Below are positions 11,408-21,254 of a DNA stretch of 64,000 nt, one piece after another. Source of the stretch: Amyelois transitella. Its lineage: Eukaryota > Arthropoda > Insecta > Lepidoptera > Pyralidae. Within the stretch, counting starts at the first letter, position 1. Every line of letters begins with the position of its first letter. Position numbers and translations under genes: made by a program. The notes beneath the pieces were generated by a model. The model was not told the origin of the DNA. It ran no database searches and saw nothing but the letters and a program-made list of their open reading frames with translations. The DNA is taken from NCBI RefSeq assembly GCF_032362555.1, contig NC_083520.1:62001-126000 (forward strand), read 5' to 3'.

Positions 11408-11487
11408 CCGCTTTGCGGGCGGTCCTTTAGTTAGAGATATATTTAGTATCGGCTGTGCCTCCGTGCAAAGCCGGGGCGGGTCGCTAG

Positions 11488-12061
11488 TTTATGATAAAAA
11501 GCTGAATTTATGCATTCCATAAATTGGCAAGATCGCATGATGCGACATTCCTGATTACGACATCCGCCGATTTGACCTTTCGATCACAAAGATTTCTGGC
11601 GTTCAGTAGTATTAAAACCTAAGTAAAAGCTAGGTAAATATATTTATGCTTTGAACCGTCGCAGGGTACTTTTGTTAGATATTCTCTGGGATTTTACCTT
11701 TACAACCCAGTAATTTAGACTAGTGTGTTGATGTAACAAAACCTGAAATAAATAAGTATTGATTATTTGATAGACAAAATACTAGTTAGTTATCTAATTA
11801 TTTTTTGTAGTCACAGGTAGGTCTGAACTATTTATTTAAGTAGGTATCTTTGGAACTGAATAAACCATACATATTATGTACTATTTAAAACTATTATAAA
11901 AAAGTTATTGAACTTGACAATCTCATGCCTGTATGCGTTAAATGATCAGATTTTATCCGACGATTTGATAACGACGTCGATTGAAAAATGTTCAAGAGTT
12001 AATGAAAGATGCCGCTGTGGACCGGGAACTAGCCGCCGAGTGAGAATCGATACATAGAGGC
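11488..12061. other. Intergenic DNA upstream of gene 2
   Basis: AT-rich sequence with no recognised element or coding frame. Confidence 0.5.
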
Positions 12062-12411
12062 CGAGCCGAGACATTCATACAAAATGGTCGGCCGCGGCCG
12101 CCCGATGCCTGAGCGTCTGCGCCCTTGCTTGTCCGCGCGTCTCGCACTCTTCTCTTACGCGCCGCGCCGCCAGTGCGACAGAGAAGGCGTTTGCGCGCTC
12201 GCTTCCCACTGCGCGTGTCTGTTTGCCGTTATGCGCGTTGCCGTGTTTGCTCCGCGTTCCTCGCTTGAATCTGACGTGGTGATTACAATATTCTAAAAAT
12301 AACACGTGTATTTAGATCGCAAATTCCATTTAGGAATATTAAATAATCATGATATCTTTTTAAAAATCATTGTTGTTATTTGTGTGATTGTTTGCGACGA
12401 CTAATAAAAAC
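12062..12411 (+). promoter_or_regulatory. GC-rich promoter region of MADF gene 2
   Basis: A CpG-rich block (12085-12270, with GGCCGCGGCCGCC and GCGCCGCGCCGCC) ends about 140 bp before the ATG. It is followed by AT-rich probable 5' UTR that leads straight into the coding start without a visible intron. No TATA box or clear initiator plus downstream-element pair was found. Confidence 0.4.
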
Positions 12412-15050
12412 ATGTCAGAGGAGAAAAAGGCGTTCAGCAACATAAAGCTGCGATCATTGTCACAGGCGGGCGCGGGATTGAGCGAGTCAGTCGGACGGCT
12501 CGTGGACTCTAGTCAGGTAATCTTATATTTTTAACCCACTTCAAAAAGAAGGAAGTTCTCACTTCGATATTTTTTTTTGGAATGCAAGTTTGTATAGTGT
12601 AATGTGAAATCTTGTTTGAAAAATAGTAATTTTATATTTCTTGTGTTTTCAGGCGGATGATCGTAAGATGATCCGGCTGGTGCGCGAAAGAAGACTGTTA
12701 TACGCTCGGAACAACATGCCCGTCGCGAGCTATCACTCTCAAGTTAAGCGCCTGTGGCAAGAAGTCGCGAATAAGATGGGTTGGACTGGTAAGACTTGTT
12801 TATTACTCGTTCATGTTATTGTCTCTTCCAAAAATATTTGTGTTAAGTATTTTTTTCCCGCTGCAGTGGCGGAAGTCCGCCGCAAGTGGTCGCACATCCG
12901 CAACTCGTACTCGCGGCACCTTCGCAACGAGATGCACGGTGCCATGACGTCCAAGGGGAGAACCGTCTCGCGCTGGTACCTGGCGGACGAGCTGGCGTTC
13001 CTGCGGGAGCACATGGCCACGGACACGTAAGTCTTTCCTGTATATCGACTGGAATGTAACTAAACTTAAATCTTTCTACCATTTTTAACCTTTTCAGTTA
13101 AGATTTAGATAAAGATACTTAACAACGTTTAAGTTACCTACCTTAGATTTCGGACTTAACGAACCGACAAATCTGACCATACCGCCTGGTCCAGTTGAGG
13201 CAACGGTCAGTTGTATTTAATATACCTGCCTACCTGGAAGGAACCTTCTGTAAAGTAATGAAGTACCTGCATGTCAATAGATAAAATAAAAGATAGTTAA
13301 ACAATCGCATATTGTCTTTAGTAAGTACCTAGGCTTATTTTATGTTAGTTTGCAGTCAATGTATTCCTTTAAAAAATTACTAAAAGATTTTGTGAGTAAA
13401 AACTGCAGAACACTACCTTAACATGAATTATTACAATATTGGGAACGTTTGTCGTGAACAAAACTATATACATATGATATATATATATATATAAATAAAT
13501 AATAATAACAACAATAATTTTTACTCTTTAAAATATCTCCCAGAAATATAAATAGATTTATGCATAGATAATTTCGTTTAAGAATGTTCACTCTGAAAAT
13601 TTAATTATACTGAGATTCGATGTCCCTTCCAGTTGCGTCGGGCTTTACATCAATGTATTACGTATACCACTCGACGCTCGAAGTAGTGACCGCGCGACAA
13701 ATAATAATATTTTTAAGTGAGGGTAACCGCACCGAGTATGATACGCAAATCTGTACGCGCATACCTTTAGATATTGATGTTAATTAGATATAATTTAGTG
13801 CTATTCTCATGTGAAGTGAATTTTGTAATTCTTAATGAGAATAAAGATCATAAACCTTAGTTACTTAATGTTATTGTAAGACGGGCACTGCGTGACGTGT
13901 AACAAAGGGTCTGAGGTGGGAAAAAACAGTTCTTGTGCGGTTTGGACCGCAGTTAAAATTCGTGGTAAAAAAACAATTCAAGCTAAATAGCTGAACGTGG
14001 CCTATCAGTCTTTTCAAAACTTTTGGTTCTGTCTACCCCACAAGGTATATAGACGTGCCCATATGTATGTATGTAGGTATGCATGCAGTGGCCAGTGCAG
14101 TGTGAATAGGAATCTTTTTTTCGGAGCAAAGGACGAAACATTTTGAAAGGATTTTAATTATTCATGTGTTGTACGTTAATCTATACCATCTAACCTCGAA
14201 TAGAGACGGCGGCTTTTTGTTTTATTTATTTAAAACTTTATTGAGCTTCAAAGGAAGAATAGTTGGACTTAAAGCTAGTAGCATTCCCTACCAACCTTAA
14301 GAAAATAAATAATCCGGTATCAAGTTCACAGTGAAAAATATAGACAAATATTTCACTCATAGAAATACATAGAAATTGAGTTATGAATGTGGATGAAGCG
14401 AAGTATGCAGAGATCGTGGCAAGTGGAAAGATGTAGTCTCTGCCCACCACTCCGGGAAAGAGGCGTGATTTTATGTATGTATAGAAAAACATAAATAAGA
14501 ATATTGATAAACATATGTATTGTAGCTGTTCACTTTTTTTCATAATACTCAAGTAGGTACCTTAGTTTCATAATACTCAATTACCAATTTTTTTTTCAGA
14601 CGTCCACCTCCCTTCTCTACCTCGTTCGCACCGACTTTCCTCAAAATGGACATGGGCGAGCCTCAGACGCCGGAGCTGGCAGGCGGGTCTCTGCTCCAAA
14701 GCCCTTGGCTCCCCTACAGCCAAGCGCGGCCGGAAATTCCCCACGACGACAGCAGTAACTCGGCGTTCGACCCGGAAGAGACGTCATCGTATTTCCAATT
14801 CTTCAGGGGTCTACATCCCGATTATCAGGAGTTGTCTGCGCGCAACCAGAGACACTTTAAGCGGCAGTGTTTGTCGTTTCTACACGAGTTGTTGGACAAA
14901 GAAGATGTGAGTCGTGACGTGGTGTCGGAGGGCGACCCTATGAACCTGTCGAACTCGCACGCCAGCGACGAGGAGGACGTCAAGCCGTGTGTGGTCAACG
15001 GGGTGTACAGTGTGCGGGACGAGGCCGAGGGAGCAGCCGAGCCTGATTAG
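12412..15050 (+). CDS. MADF-BESS domain protein (gene 2), 4 exons, 283 aa
   Basis: Exons are 12412-12516, 12653-12788, 12867-13026 and 14600-15050. All junctions are GT-AG and all phases agree (0, 1, 2). The first exon encodes a 35-residue lead (MSEEKKAFSNIKLRS..). MADF covers about residues 40-129: MIRLVRERRLLYARNN, VKRLWQEVANKMGWT, RRKWSHIRNSYSRHL, then WYLADELAFLREHM. A Pro/Ser-rich linker follows, then a BESS-like motif at about 198-232 (SYFQFFRGLHPDYQELSARN..FKRQCLSFLHELL), and a highly acidic C-terminus. Intron 2 interrupts MADF at the same place and phase as in genes 1 and 3. Intron 3 is long (1.57 kb) and holds repeats. The likely role is a nuclear DNA-binding regulator; the target is unknown. 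Possible polyadenylation signals (AATAAA) lie near 15350-15365. Confidence 0.87.
13475..13520. repeat. AT-rich simple repeat in intron 3 of gene 2
   Basis: A run of (TA)n followed by AAATAAATAATAATAAC. Confidence 0.8.
13976..14090 (+). mobile_element. GTGCCG element, 3' part
   Basis: It matches the family from AGCTGAACGTGGCCTATCAG to GTATATAGACGTGCCCATATG and keeps a (TATG)n tail. The 5' half is missing. It lies in intron 3 of gene 2. Confidence 0.75.
14383..14485 (+). mobile_element. LINE 3' end with ATGT tail
   Basis: Reads ATGAATGTGGATGAAGCGAAG..AGATCGTGGCAAGTGGAAAG..TCTCTGCC..CTCCGGGAAAGAGGCGTGATTTTATGTATGTA. Its last 20 bases resemble the 3' end of the GTGCCG element. Confidence 0.7.
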
Positions 15051-15422
15051 CACAGGTATAGGCATAGACAGCTTAACAAAATGTTGTCCCTATGTATGAA
15101 ACGTTATTAAAGATTGTGAAGTTTATCGCGAGCGAGTTATACCTGATCTGACTGTGCTTAACTGTGATGGGATGTTATCAAAAATTATGAAAAAGTGTAT
15201 GGCCATGTTTGTGTAAAAAAAAAAAACATTTTATCGATGAGTCGTTTCAGTAATTATAGAAGTGCTTACAGACACTACATGCCAATGCTAGTATTAATAG
15301 TACTGTTATATCCATGAACGGCAAAATTTAAAAATAAATAGTTGATAAAGATAAATAAATAAATAATGATGATTTAATTACAATACTGTTTATTTTCAAG
15401 TAATTCTTAAACACGCAATCAA
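15051..15422. other. 3' flank of gene 2
   Basis: AT-rich probable 3' UTR with AATAAA-type hexamers near 15330-15360. No other feature was seen. Confidence 0.5.
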
Positions 15423-15484
15423 TGTCCATACGATACATACCACGTGCTAGCGAAGAGTGAGGTTAAATCATCTTCGTATGGACA
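15423..15484. repeat. Short hairpin, 11-bp arms
   Basis: TGTCCATACGA at 15423-15433 is the exact reverse complement of TCGTATGGACA at 15474-15484. Confidence 0.75.
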
Positions 15485-15487
15485 ACT

Positions 15488-15571
15488 CGGTGACCACGGA
15501 TCATTGCAAAATGATTTGAAACGTTCAAGATAAAATGAAGGTATGTACGTTACGTACACGTTTAATACCCA
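15488..15571 (+). repeat. Dispersed repeat shared with 51788-51867
   Basis: Both copies share GACCACGGATCATTG, a diverged middle, and GGTACGTTACGT(A/G)C(A/G)CGTTTAATACC. In both places the repeat sits directly beside a Helitron of the same family. Confidence 0.65.
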
Positions 15572-15584
15572 TATTATTTATAAA

Positions 15585-15847
15585 TCTATACTTATAAAGC
15601 TGAAGAGTTTGTTTGTTTGTTTGAACGTGCTAATCTCAGGAACTACTGGTTCGAATTGAAAAAATTTTGTGATGAATAGATCATTTATCAAGGAAAGCTT
15701 TAGGCTATATAACATCACGCTGCAACTATTAGGAGCAAAGAAATAATGGAAAATGTGAAAAAAAACGGGGAAAATTATTCATCCTTGAGGGCTTAAATGA
15801 TGCCCAAAACAACTATTTCACGCGGACACAGTCGCGGGCACAGCTAG
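15585..15847 (+). mobile_element. Non-autonomous Helitron, 263 bp
   Basis: Starts A|TCTATACTTATAAAGCTGAAG and ends TCGCGGGCACAGCTAG|T. It contains no coding sequence. A split minus-strand copy of the same family is at 51873-52350. Confidence 0.85.
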
Positions 15848-16300
15848 TAGTAGATATAATGCGACGCGAAACTTTAATATCAGGAAAAACAACTCATAAT
15901 GCGAACCTAAACCCTAAACCACATAAAGGAGCACGTCAAATTTTAAATGTCTAGACCCAGCTGTTTCATTAAATTGATTAATAATATCATATGAGAATTA
16001 ACCCACTTTAAATTCCTTGGGGTGTCCGTTGTCTGTCAGTCAATGTATAACGGAAAAGATTTTTTATAAGTACCTATGAATAGTACCTAGTTACCTACTA
16101 AGTACATAAGTACTTACCTAATTATTAATCAATTTCTGTGACACGTAATAACTACCTACCTATTTTAATATGCTTATGACTCATGCCCCGTCCTACCTTA
16201 TCGTTGAGTCTGATCACGCTCTGACTGACTGACTCGGATTCTGATCGACGACGTTACGTCAGTATATCCCTACCTATTATCTACATTTGACACTACGGCT
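15848..16300. other. Intergenic DNA
   Basis: AT-rich, with many TACCTA runs. No feature was recognised until the promoter of gene 3. Confidence 0.5.
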
Positions 16301-16338
16301 CGCCTGCTTCCCTCGTCCGCCGCCCCTTCCGACCCCTC

Positions 16339-16372
16339 TCAGTTCCGTCAGTATCGACTCAGTGCGGGGACC
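16339..16372 (+). promoter_or_regulatory. Inr + DPE core promoter of MADF gene 3
   Basis: An arthropod initiator TCAGTT lies at 16339-16344 (A at 16341). GGACC lies at 16368-16372, exactly +28 to +32, and fits the downstream promoter element RGWYV. The block is CT/GC-rich, lies after AT-rich DNA, and is followed by a clean splice donor (TTAAAAG|GTAAGT, 16428/16429). No TATA box is present. The spacing match is seen directly; its use is inferred. Confidence 0.6.
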
Positions 16373-16428
16373 GTTCCGTTGCGTCGTCACCCCGCCGCAT
16401 TGCTGTCTGTTTGGAAATAATTTAAAAG
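16341..16428 (+). other. Inferred 5' untranslated exon of gene 3
   Basis: It runs from the predicted start site to the GTAAGT donor. The partner acceptor is TTTCAG at 17390-17395, five bases before the ATG at 17401. Confidence 0.5.
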
Positions 16429-16939
16429 GTAAGTGCATCATTATGTAATTAATTCTAATGACTGCAAAAGTTTCGTAACTAGAATATTGAAGGAAAGAAA
16501 CAAAATACCTACCTGTGAACCAAAAAAAAACGAATGTAGCGTAAATGTTAATATCTATATAGATCAGGAAATAATAATGATAACATAGTGATTACATTGT
16601 CTTTGTTATCATCGATGCAATGATAGAATCTTAATGTAGGGGGCGCCAAAAATATCCCATTTAATTATTGGTAATAAATTATAACATAAATAATATTGTA
16701 CACTTCAGTGTACAGTAGGTACATAATAAATATTGTACCAAAGAGTATAAACTGAATATTAAATATACCTTAGATTTAAAAAATAAACAGTTATGTTAAG
16801 GGTTGCCATATATGGATTTTTCAAGTTCTTAGTGAGGCTAAAGAGAGATATTTCGATATTACTTTTAAACCGTTTGAATAGAATAGATTTTCCGACTACA
16901 AAAAACACTAAAAAGCTAAAAATAGCTAAATGAAAATTA

Positions 16940-17092
16940 ACATCTTTTAGACGACGGGCTAGTAACCTGTCACTATTTGAATCTCAATTCTAACATTAAG
17001 CCAAAAAGCTCAATGTGGCTCAGTCTTTACAAGACTGTAGACTCCGTCTTCCCCGCAAGGGATATAGACGTGATTATATGTGTGTATGCAAA
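16940..17092 (+). mobile_element. GTGCCG element, 5'-truncated
   Basis: It runs from TTAGACGACGGGCTAGTAACC to CAAGGGATATAGACGTGATTATATGTGTGTATG. It lies in the 5' UTR intron of gene 3. Confidence 0.75.
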
Positions 17093-17400
17093 TTAACATA
17101 ACGTCGTACATAGGCGATAAGTGGGTTGATGCCTTATAATTTATATCTATTAATATGTGTTAAAAGGCTAAAAGCTAGAAACTACTTAAGCACATGGCCC
17201 CCCTTGAGGCTAGGGTTCCTGTTAAAGTTCAGAACAGAACGAAACGCTCTTCAGAATGGGCACCAGCCCCATAAGGGTGCTGGTACTTTGCAAAAACAAA
17301 TCGACCACTGGTAAGAGAAGATGCACTAGCTGAAGCAACTCTTCCAGTATTGGTGGCCTACTCTATGTATATATAGGTACTTAAATAGATTTCAGAGACG

Positions 17401-19239
17401 ATGGAGCGCGAAGCAGACCGACGCCTCATCGCCCTGGTGAAGAAATTCCCCGCGCTGTACGACGTGGAAGACGCACAGTACCAGGACACCGTGTGGAAAA
17501 TGATCGTTTGGCGAAAGATTGCGGGGGAAATGGACATGGATGGTGCGAACAAGACATTTTAAACAAAAATATTGATTAATCATAAAAAAATTGTCATGTA
17601 TTCGTTCGTAATGATATGAAAAATTACATGATGTTTTTATTCATTAATAATAACAATTTCCAGCAAAGTTGTGCCGCAGCCGCTGGTTCAACATGCGCGA
17701 CATCTACCGCAAGTCAATCATACGCAACCACATGAAGCGCCGCCTGGGGCAGAACGTGCGCGTCTACAAGTACGCCAGAGACATGGACTTCCTCAAGAAG
17801 TACTTCAGCAATCTGGCGCCCGCGCAGGAACCAGATCCACTGTTTGAAGACGGCGACCAAGAAGGTATACTTACTTGATACTGTAAAGATCTATACATAA
17901 TTAATGTAACAAAAAACCTTTTCTACGCAAAGGTCACATTGGGAATTTTGTGCAAGTTCGTTACAAATAATGTGTAAAGAATTATCCCTGTTAAAAATAT
18001 TAACAGTTAAAAATTGTAACATCTAAGCGTCCATTTTCTAATTTCATATGATTAGCACAATACGCCAGTTGGGTATCACTGCAGCCTAGCAGCTGGCTAT
18101 AATTAAACAGACTTATAAGAAAAGCCAATAAAAAATGATGGAGGCTTATAAACTAGTGAGTCTAGCAACCTGACACTATCTGGCTTACTATGCCATCATG
18201 CAAATGACATTTGCATGTACTTATATGTGCCAGATAAAAAATTTAAACTGTGTGTGACCAGTGAAAAAAATTAAATACCTAACTACCTCTTTACGTAACT
18301 AATATTAAAATGCCCGAAAACTCAATGCAAACAAAAAACACTACTCTCTTCCAAATCTATCTCCGTAAAGGCTTTGCAGCTTGGACACTAAAAACGCACG
18401 TGGTTGGCGCGGGAGACTGTAAAGTTGGCTGAAATTTACGCGAAGTCGCGGGCAACAGCTAATGAGCAATAAAGAAACAAACTAACAAAAAACAACAATG
18501 ACAGAAAAAAGTCTGGCCACTAGCCGTAGCATTATTTGACTAAAAATACATTTAAATGCCTCGCAAACTGTAACCCGATATAATTTCAAATTAAAGAGGA
18601 TGGAGATGACAACAGCTTCCCTTTCTCCGAGTCTTCTAAGGCAGACGCGGTGGACTCCAGCGAGGTGCAGGTGAGGGCCGCTAAGCTGGAGCGGCCTAGC
18701 TCGCCCGAACCGTTCGTGCAGTTAGACCTGACGCCTCGAGCACAAGAGCGGTTCACTCATCCAGTAGATGCCTTTCTGGCTTGCATCGAACCCACACTGA
18801 AGGTTGGTAATTAATGTGAACACTTCCCTAGCAGCGTTGTGCATTTGTGATGGGTACTAACTCGCGCCAGGACACGTAACCTGATCGATCCTTTCTTAAT
18901 TTCCTTTCCCGCGGCAATTTAGGAAAACACTCTTAATACACACCTAAACATATAGGAACCTACATGCCAAATTTCAAATCTCTACACCCAGTGGTTTGGG
19001 CTATGTGTGCGTCAATGTTAATCAGTCAGCATATTTGAAGATTTTGCACATAAATAAAGATTTGTTACAAACCTTGTCCTTTATTTTCCCAGGCACTGCC
19101 ACCGTACTACCTCAGCCTGGCCAAGGGTGAGATCTTCGCCACCGTACAGAAGTATGAACTGCGGATGTATGGGCCAAACGGTGCGCAGGAGGCTGCTTTA
19201 CACGGAATGAATAACTCGCAGTTGCTGGACAAGAAATGA
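17401..19239 (+). CDS. MADF-BESS domain protein (gene 3), 4 coding exons, 231 aa
   Basis: Coding exons are 17401-17542, 17664-17864, 18597-18802 and 19093-19239. Phases are 1, 1, 0, and the joined frame is open throughout. The donors GATG|GTGCGA and the third acceptor (AATTAAAG|AG) are weak, but only these keep the frame. MADF spans residues 8-100: LIALVKKFPALYDVEDAQYQ, VWRKIAGEMDMD, CRSRWFNMRDIYRKSI, and YARDMDFLKKYF. An acidic/Ser linker follows, then a BESS-type motif at about 170-206 (VDAFLACIEPTLK|ALPPYYLSLAKGEIF) split by the last intron. The first intron lies at the same place and phase in MADF as in genes 1 and 2. It is probably a nuclear DNA-binding regulator with unknown targets. 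Confidence 0.84.
18295..18462 (+). mobile_element. Helitron remnant in intron of gene 3
   Basis: The left side reads AACTAATATTAAAATGCCCG and the right end ACGCGAAGTCGCGGGCAACAGCTAA, close to the usual CTRR end. It is diverged throughout. Confidence 0.5.
18927..19060 (+). repeat. Interspersed repeat fragment
   Basis: The stretch ..ACCTACATGCCAAATTTCAAATCTCTACACCCAGTGGTTTGGGCTATG.. recurs at about 46230-46330 and, inverted, at 58098-58190. It is old mobile-element debris of unknown class, inside intron 3 of gene 3. Confidence 0.5.
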
Positions 19240-19557
19240 TGGGGAAGATTTGGAATACGAATGGATCAATTATCAAATAGTGTATAAAGTCGATAGATAC
19301 GCTATGTTAGCAGGGAACGGAGAATTCTTTTTTCTGAACAGAGGATTGACAACGAGTAATGATGCTAGTATAATGATCGTCAACACTATTGGTTAACTTA
19401 TGAAAAACTTCCTATTTTGTGATTAAATCCAAATGACAAAAAAGGTTTAAGAAAGAAAATTAATTATTTGGCGCATACAGTGACTAGTTACAAACATATA
19501 ATATTTTCACCATCTAAGTTATGATGACATAAGACTCAAAAACGATGTATAGAATGA

Positions 19558-19563
19558 AATAAA
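19558..19563 (+). terminator. Polyadenylation signal, gene 3
   Basis: AATAAA about 320 bp after the stop codon, in a T/A-rich context. Confidence 0.4.
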
Positions 19564-19744
19564 AAATGTATTCCACAGTAATATTCTGTTACATTCTGTT
19601 CTGGTGAAATACTTATTATTTTTATTACATACCTATTGTGTACCCAGGACCTTACAACAATTTAGCAATGGAACACTTAGGTCAACCACAACACCTACAT
19701 GTTTTTGCCAATAAAAGAGGTGGGAGGACGATTTTTTATACACA

Positions 19745-19812
19745 TTCAGATGATGTTTGGTCTAACTTAATAAGTGGTCACACTTATTAAGTTATACCAA
19801 ACATCATCTGAA
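19745..19812. repeat. 68-bp near-perfect hairpin
   Basis: Arms 19745-19776 and 19781-19812 (32 bp each) pair with one mismatch around a 4-base GTCA loop. The outer bases are TTCAGATGATGTTTGG/CCAAACATCATCTGAA. It could be a minimal palindromic transposon remnant. It lies about 500 bp past gene 3. Confidence 0.9.
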
Positions 19813-20056
19813 AAAATCGAAATCAATTCAGAGCAATCGTTTTTGCGTAATGCGAGCACAAACATACGGCTGCGAGAGATCGACAGAAACTCTATAAATG
19901 ACCATTACTTACATACCTATATATTTGCAGATCCTCCATAATGTAGTTTTTTGGCAATATTTTTTAAGTACCTACCTACCTACAGACATCGATCTGTTAC
20001 AATTTTATATGTGCATCTTATAAGTAATTTGTATTATTGAACGAGCAATATCCCAA

Positions 20057-20319
20057 TCCCAACTAATATTATAAATGCGAAAGTGAATTTATTAGTTTCT
20101 GTTACCTCTTCACAGGTATCTACTGAAGAACCTTCTTGAAATATCACGTATATATAATTAAGAGTGTGGAGAAGGGCACAGGGTACCTCTCAACCAGATA
20201 GAAACTAAAGTCCTTTTGTGATTTGCAAAAACTTGTATTCTTTTATAGGTGGCGTTAAATACGTCGCTCTTTGTAGATGGCGCTAAATTCACGCGGGCGA
20301 AGCTGCGTATAAAACCTAG
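20057..20319 (+). mobile_element. Non-autonomous Helitron, 263 bp
   Basis: Starts A|TCCCAACTAATATTATAAATG and ends GCGTATAAAACCTAG|T. The interior has TAGATGGCGCTAAATTCACGCGGGCGAAGCTGCG. A diverged relative is at 48259-48523. Confidence 0.85.
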
Positions 20320-20575
20320 TTAGAAATATTAGGCACATAGAAATCGGATTCATAAATTGGGCTACACGCAATGGCAACACTTAAACGCCACTGTCATCAA
20401 TGTCGTTAAGTCTGTCATCCTTCATGTCAGACAAGGTTATTTTTGTTTTGTTTGTATCTTCTTTGCACAAACTAAATAGAAATTGGTATCTTTGTTTCCC
20501 AAAACTTTTACCTTACTAATTTGCTGTTTTATGTATTTTTAAAGTAGAAATCTATCTACGTACATATGCATATAC

Positions 20576-20622
20576 TACATAAAATCACGCCTCTTGCCTG
20601 AAAGAGTAGGCAGATACTACAT
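20576..20622 (-). mobile_element. LINE 3'-end fragment
   Basis: ATAAAATCACGCCTCTTGCCTGAAAGAGTAGGCAGATACTAC is the reverse complement of the LINE tail described at 14383. Confidence 0.6.
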
Positions 20623-20854
20623 CTTAATCAAAAAATATTAACCACGGCTGACCACAAGAATAATAATTACTACGGTTACATCTGTTGATCTTGACTTAAT
20701 CTTCAGGTTAAAATTTAGTACTATATAATTAATTTTTTGTTTATGTGGAAACACGTGGAAGTACGTAAGAAGGAGGAACATGGTTTTCTTAAACTTTGTA
20801 TGGATCTGTGCATCTACCCAAATACATGATCCAAGCAGGAAAGTCATTGTGAAA

Positions 20855-20915
20855 TGGACACAGTGGGTGAGATTCGAACCTGTGAGCCGGTTGCTTACAA
20901 ATCTGCTGCTGACTT
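20855..20915 (-). repeat. tRNA-like box B fragment
   Basis: The minus strand contains AAGCAACCGGCTCACAGGTTCGAATCTCACCC, a good RNA polymerase III box B. No box A at proper distance and no acceptor stem were found, so it is a SINE-like remnant and not a tRNA gene. Confidence 0.35.
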
Positions 20916-21119
20916 ATTTTACATTACAACTATTAGTAGGCACTAATCTCTTCAACAAGCATTTCTCACTAGTACTTAAAAAGGTGCATTAATATAATTA
21001 CTTATTAACAATATTCATATCGTTTTAGAACTTTGATTGCCAGTTTTCCAAGATATAAAAATAAATTACAATTTGTCTGCAATGTTGTTTCAATGCTAGC
21101 TAATGCTTTCCCTTTACAG

Positions 21120-21254
21120 AGTTGAAAATATTTTCAAGAAACTAGTACAGAAGAAGAAGCTTCAAACAGAGTACCCACCAAGTAGCTCCCTGGCTTTAAT
21201 GCTGTGCAGAGTCTCAGCAGAGCATCGTGAACTCATTGGTACACATGTAAGACA
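21120..21254 (+). other. Possible 5' exon or leader of the P-element-derived gene
   Basis: A good acceptor (TTTCCCTTTACAG) ends at 21119. The next 190 bases are open in a frame reading VENIFKKLVQKKKLQTEYPP.., which differs from the main ORF frame and stops at 21309. It may be 5' UTR with an overlapping upstream ORF, or a coding exon joined by a frameshift. The main ORF frame has a TGA at 21228-21230, so it cannot simply extend upstream. Confidence 0.35.

Larger units (their letters stand above)
10535..11487 (+). mobile_element. Complete 953-bp Helitron carrying the 5' end of a Helitron ORF
   Basis: The left end is A|TCTACACTAATATTATAAAG and the right end is GGGGCGGGTCGCTAG|T. These are exactly the TC...CTAG ends and A/T insertion site of lepidopteran Helitrons. 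A small stem (CGGCT..AGCCG, about 11450-11475) sits just before the end, as expected. Inside are a 27-bp-class tandem repeat (11030-11147) and a short reading frame starting MPKRTRSQLS. There is no helicase, so it must depend on another element for movement. Confidence 0.85.
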
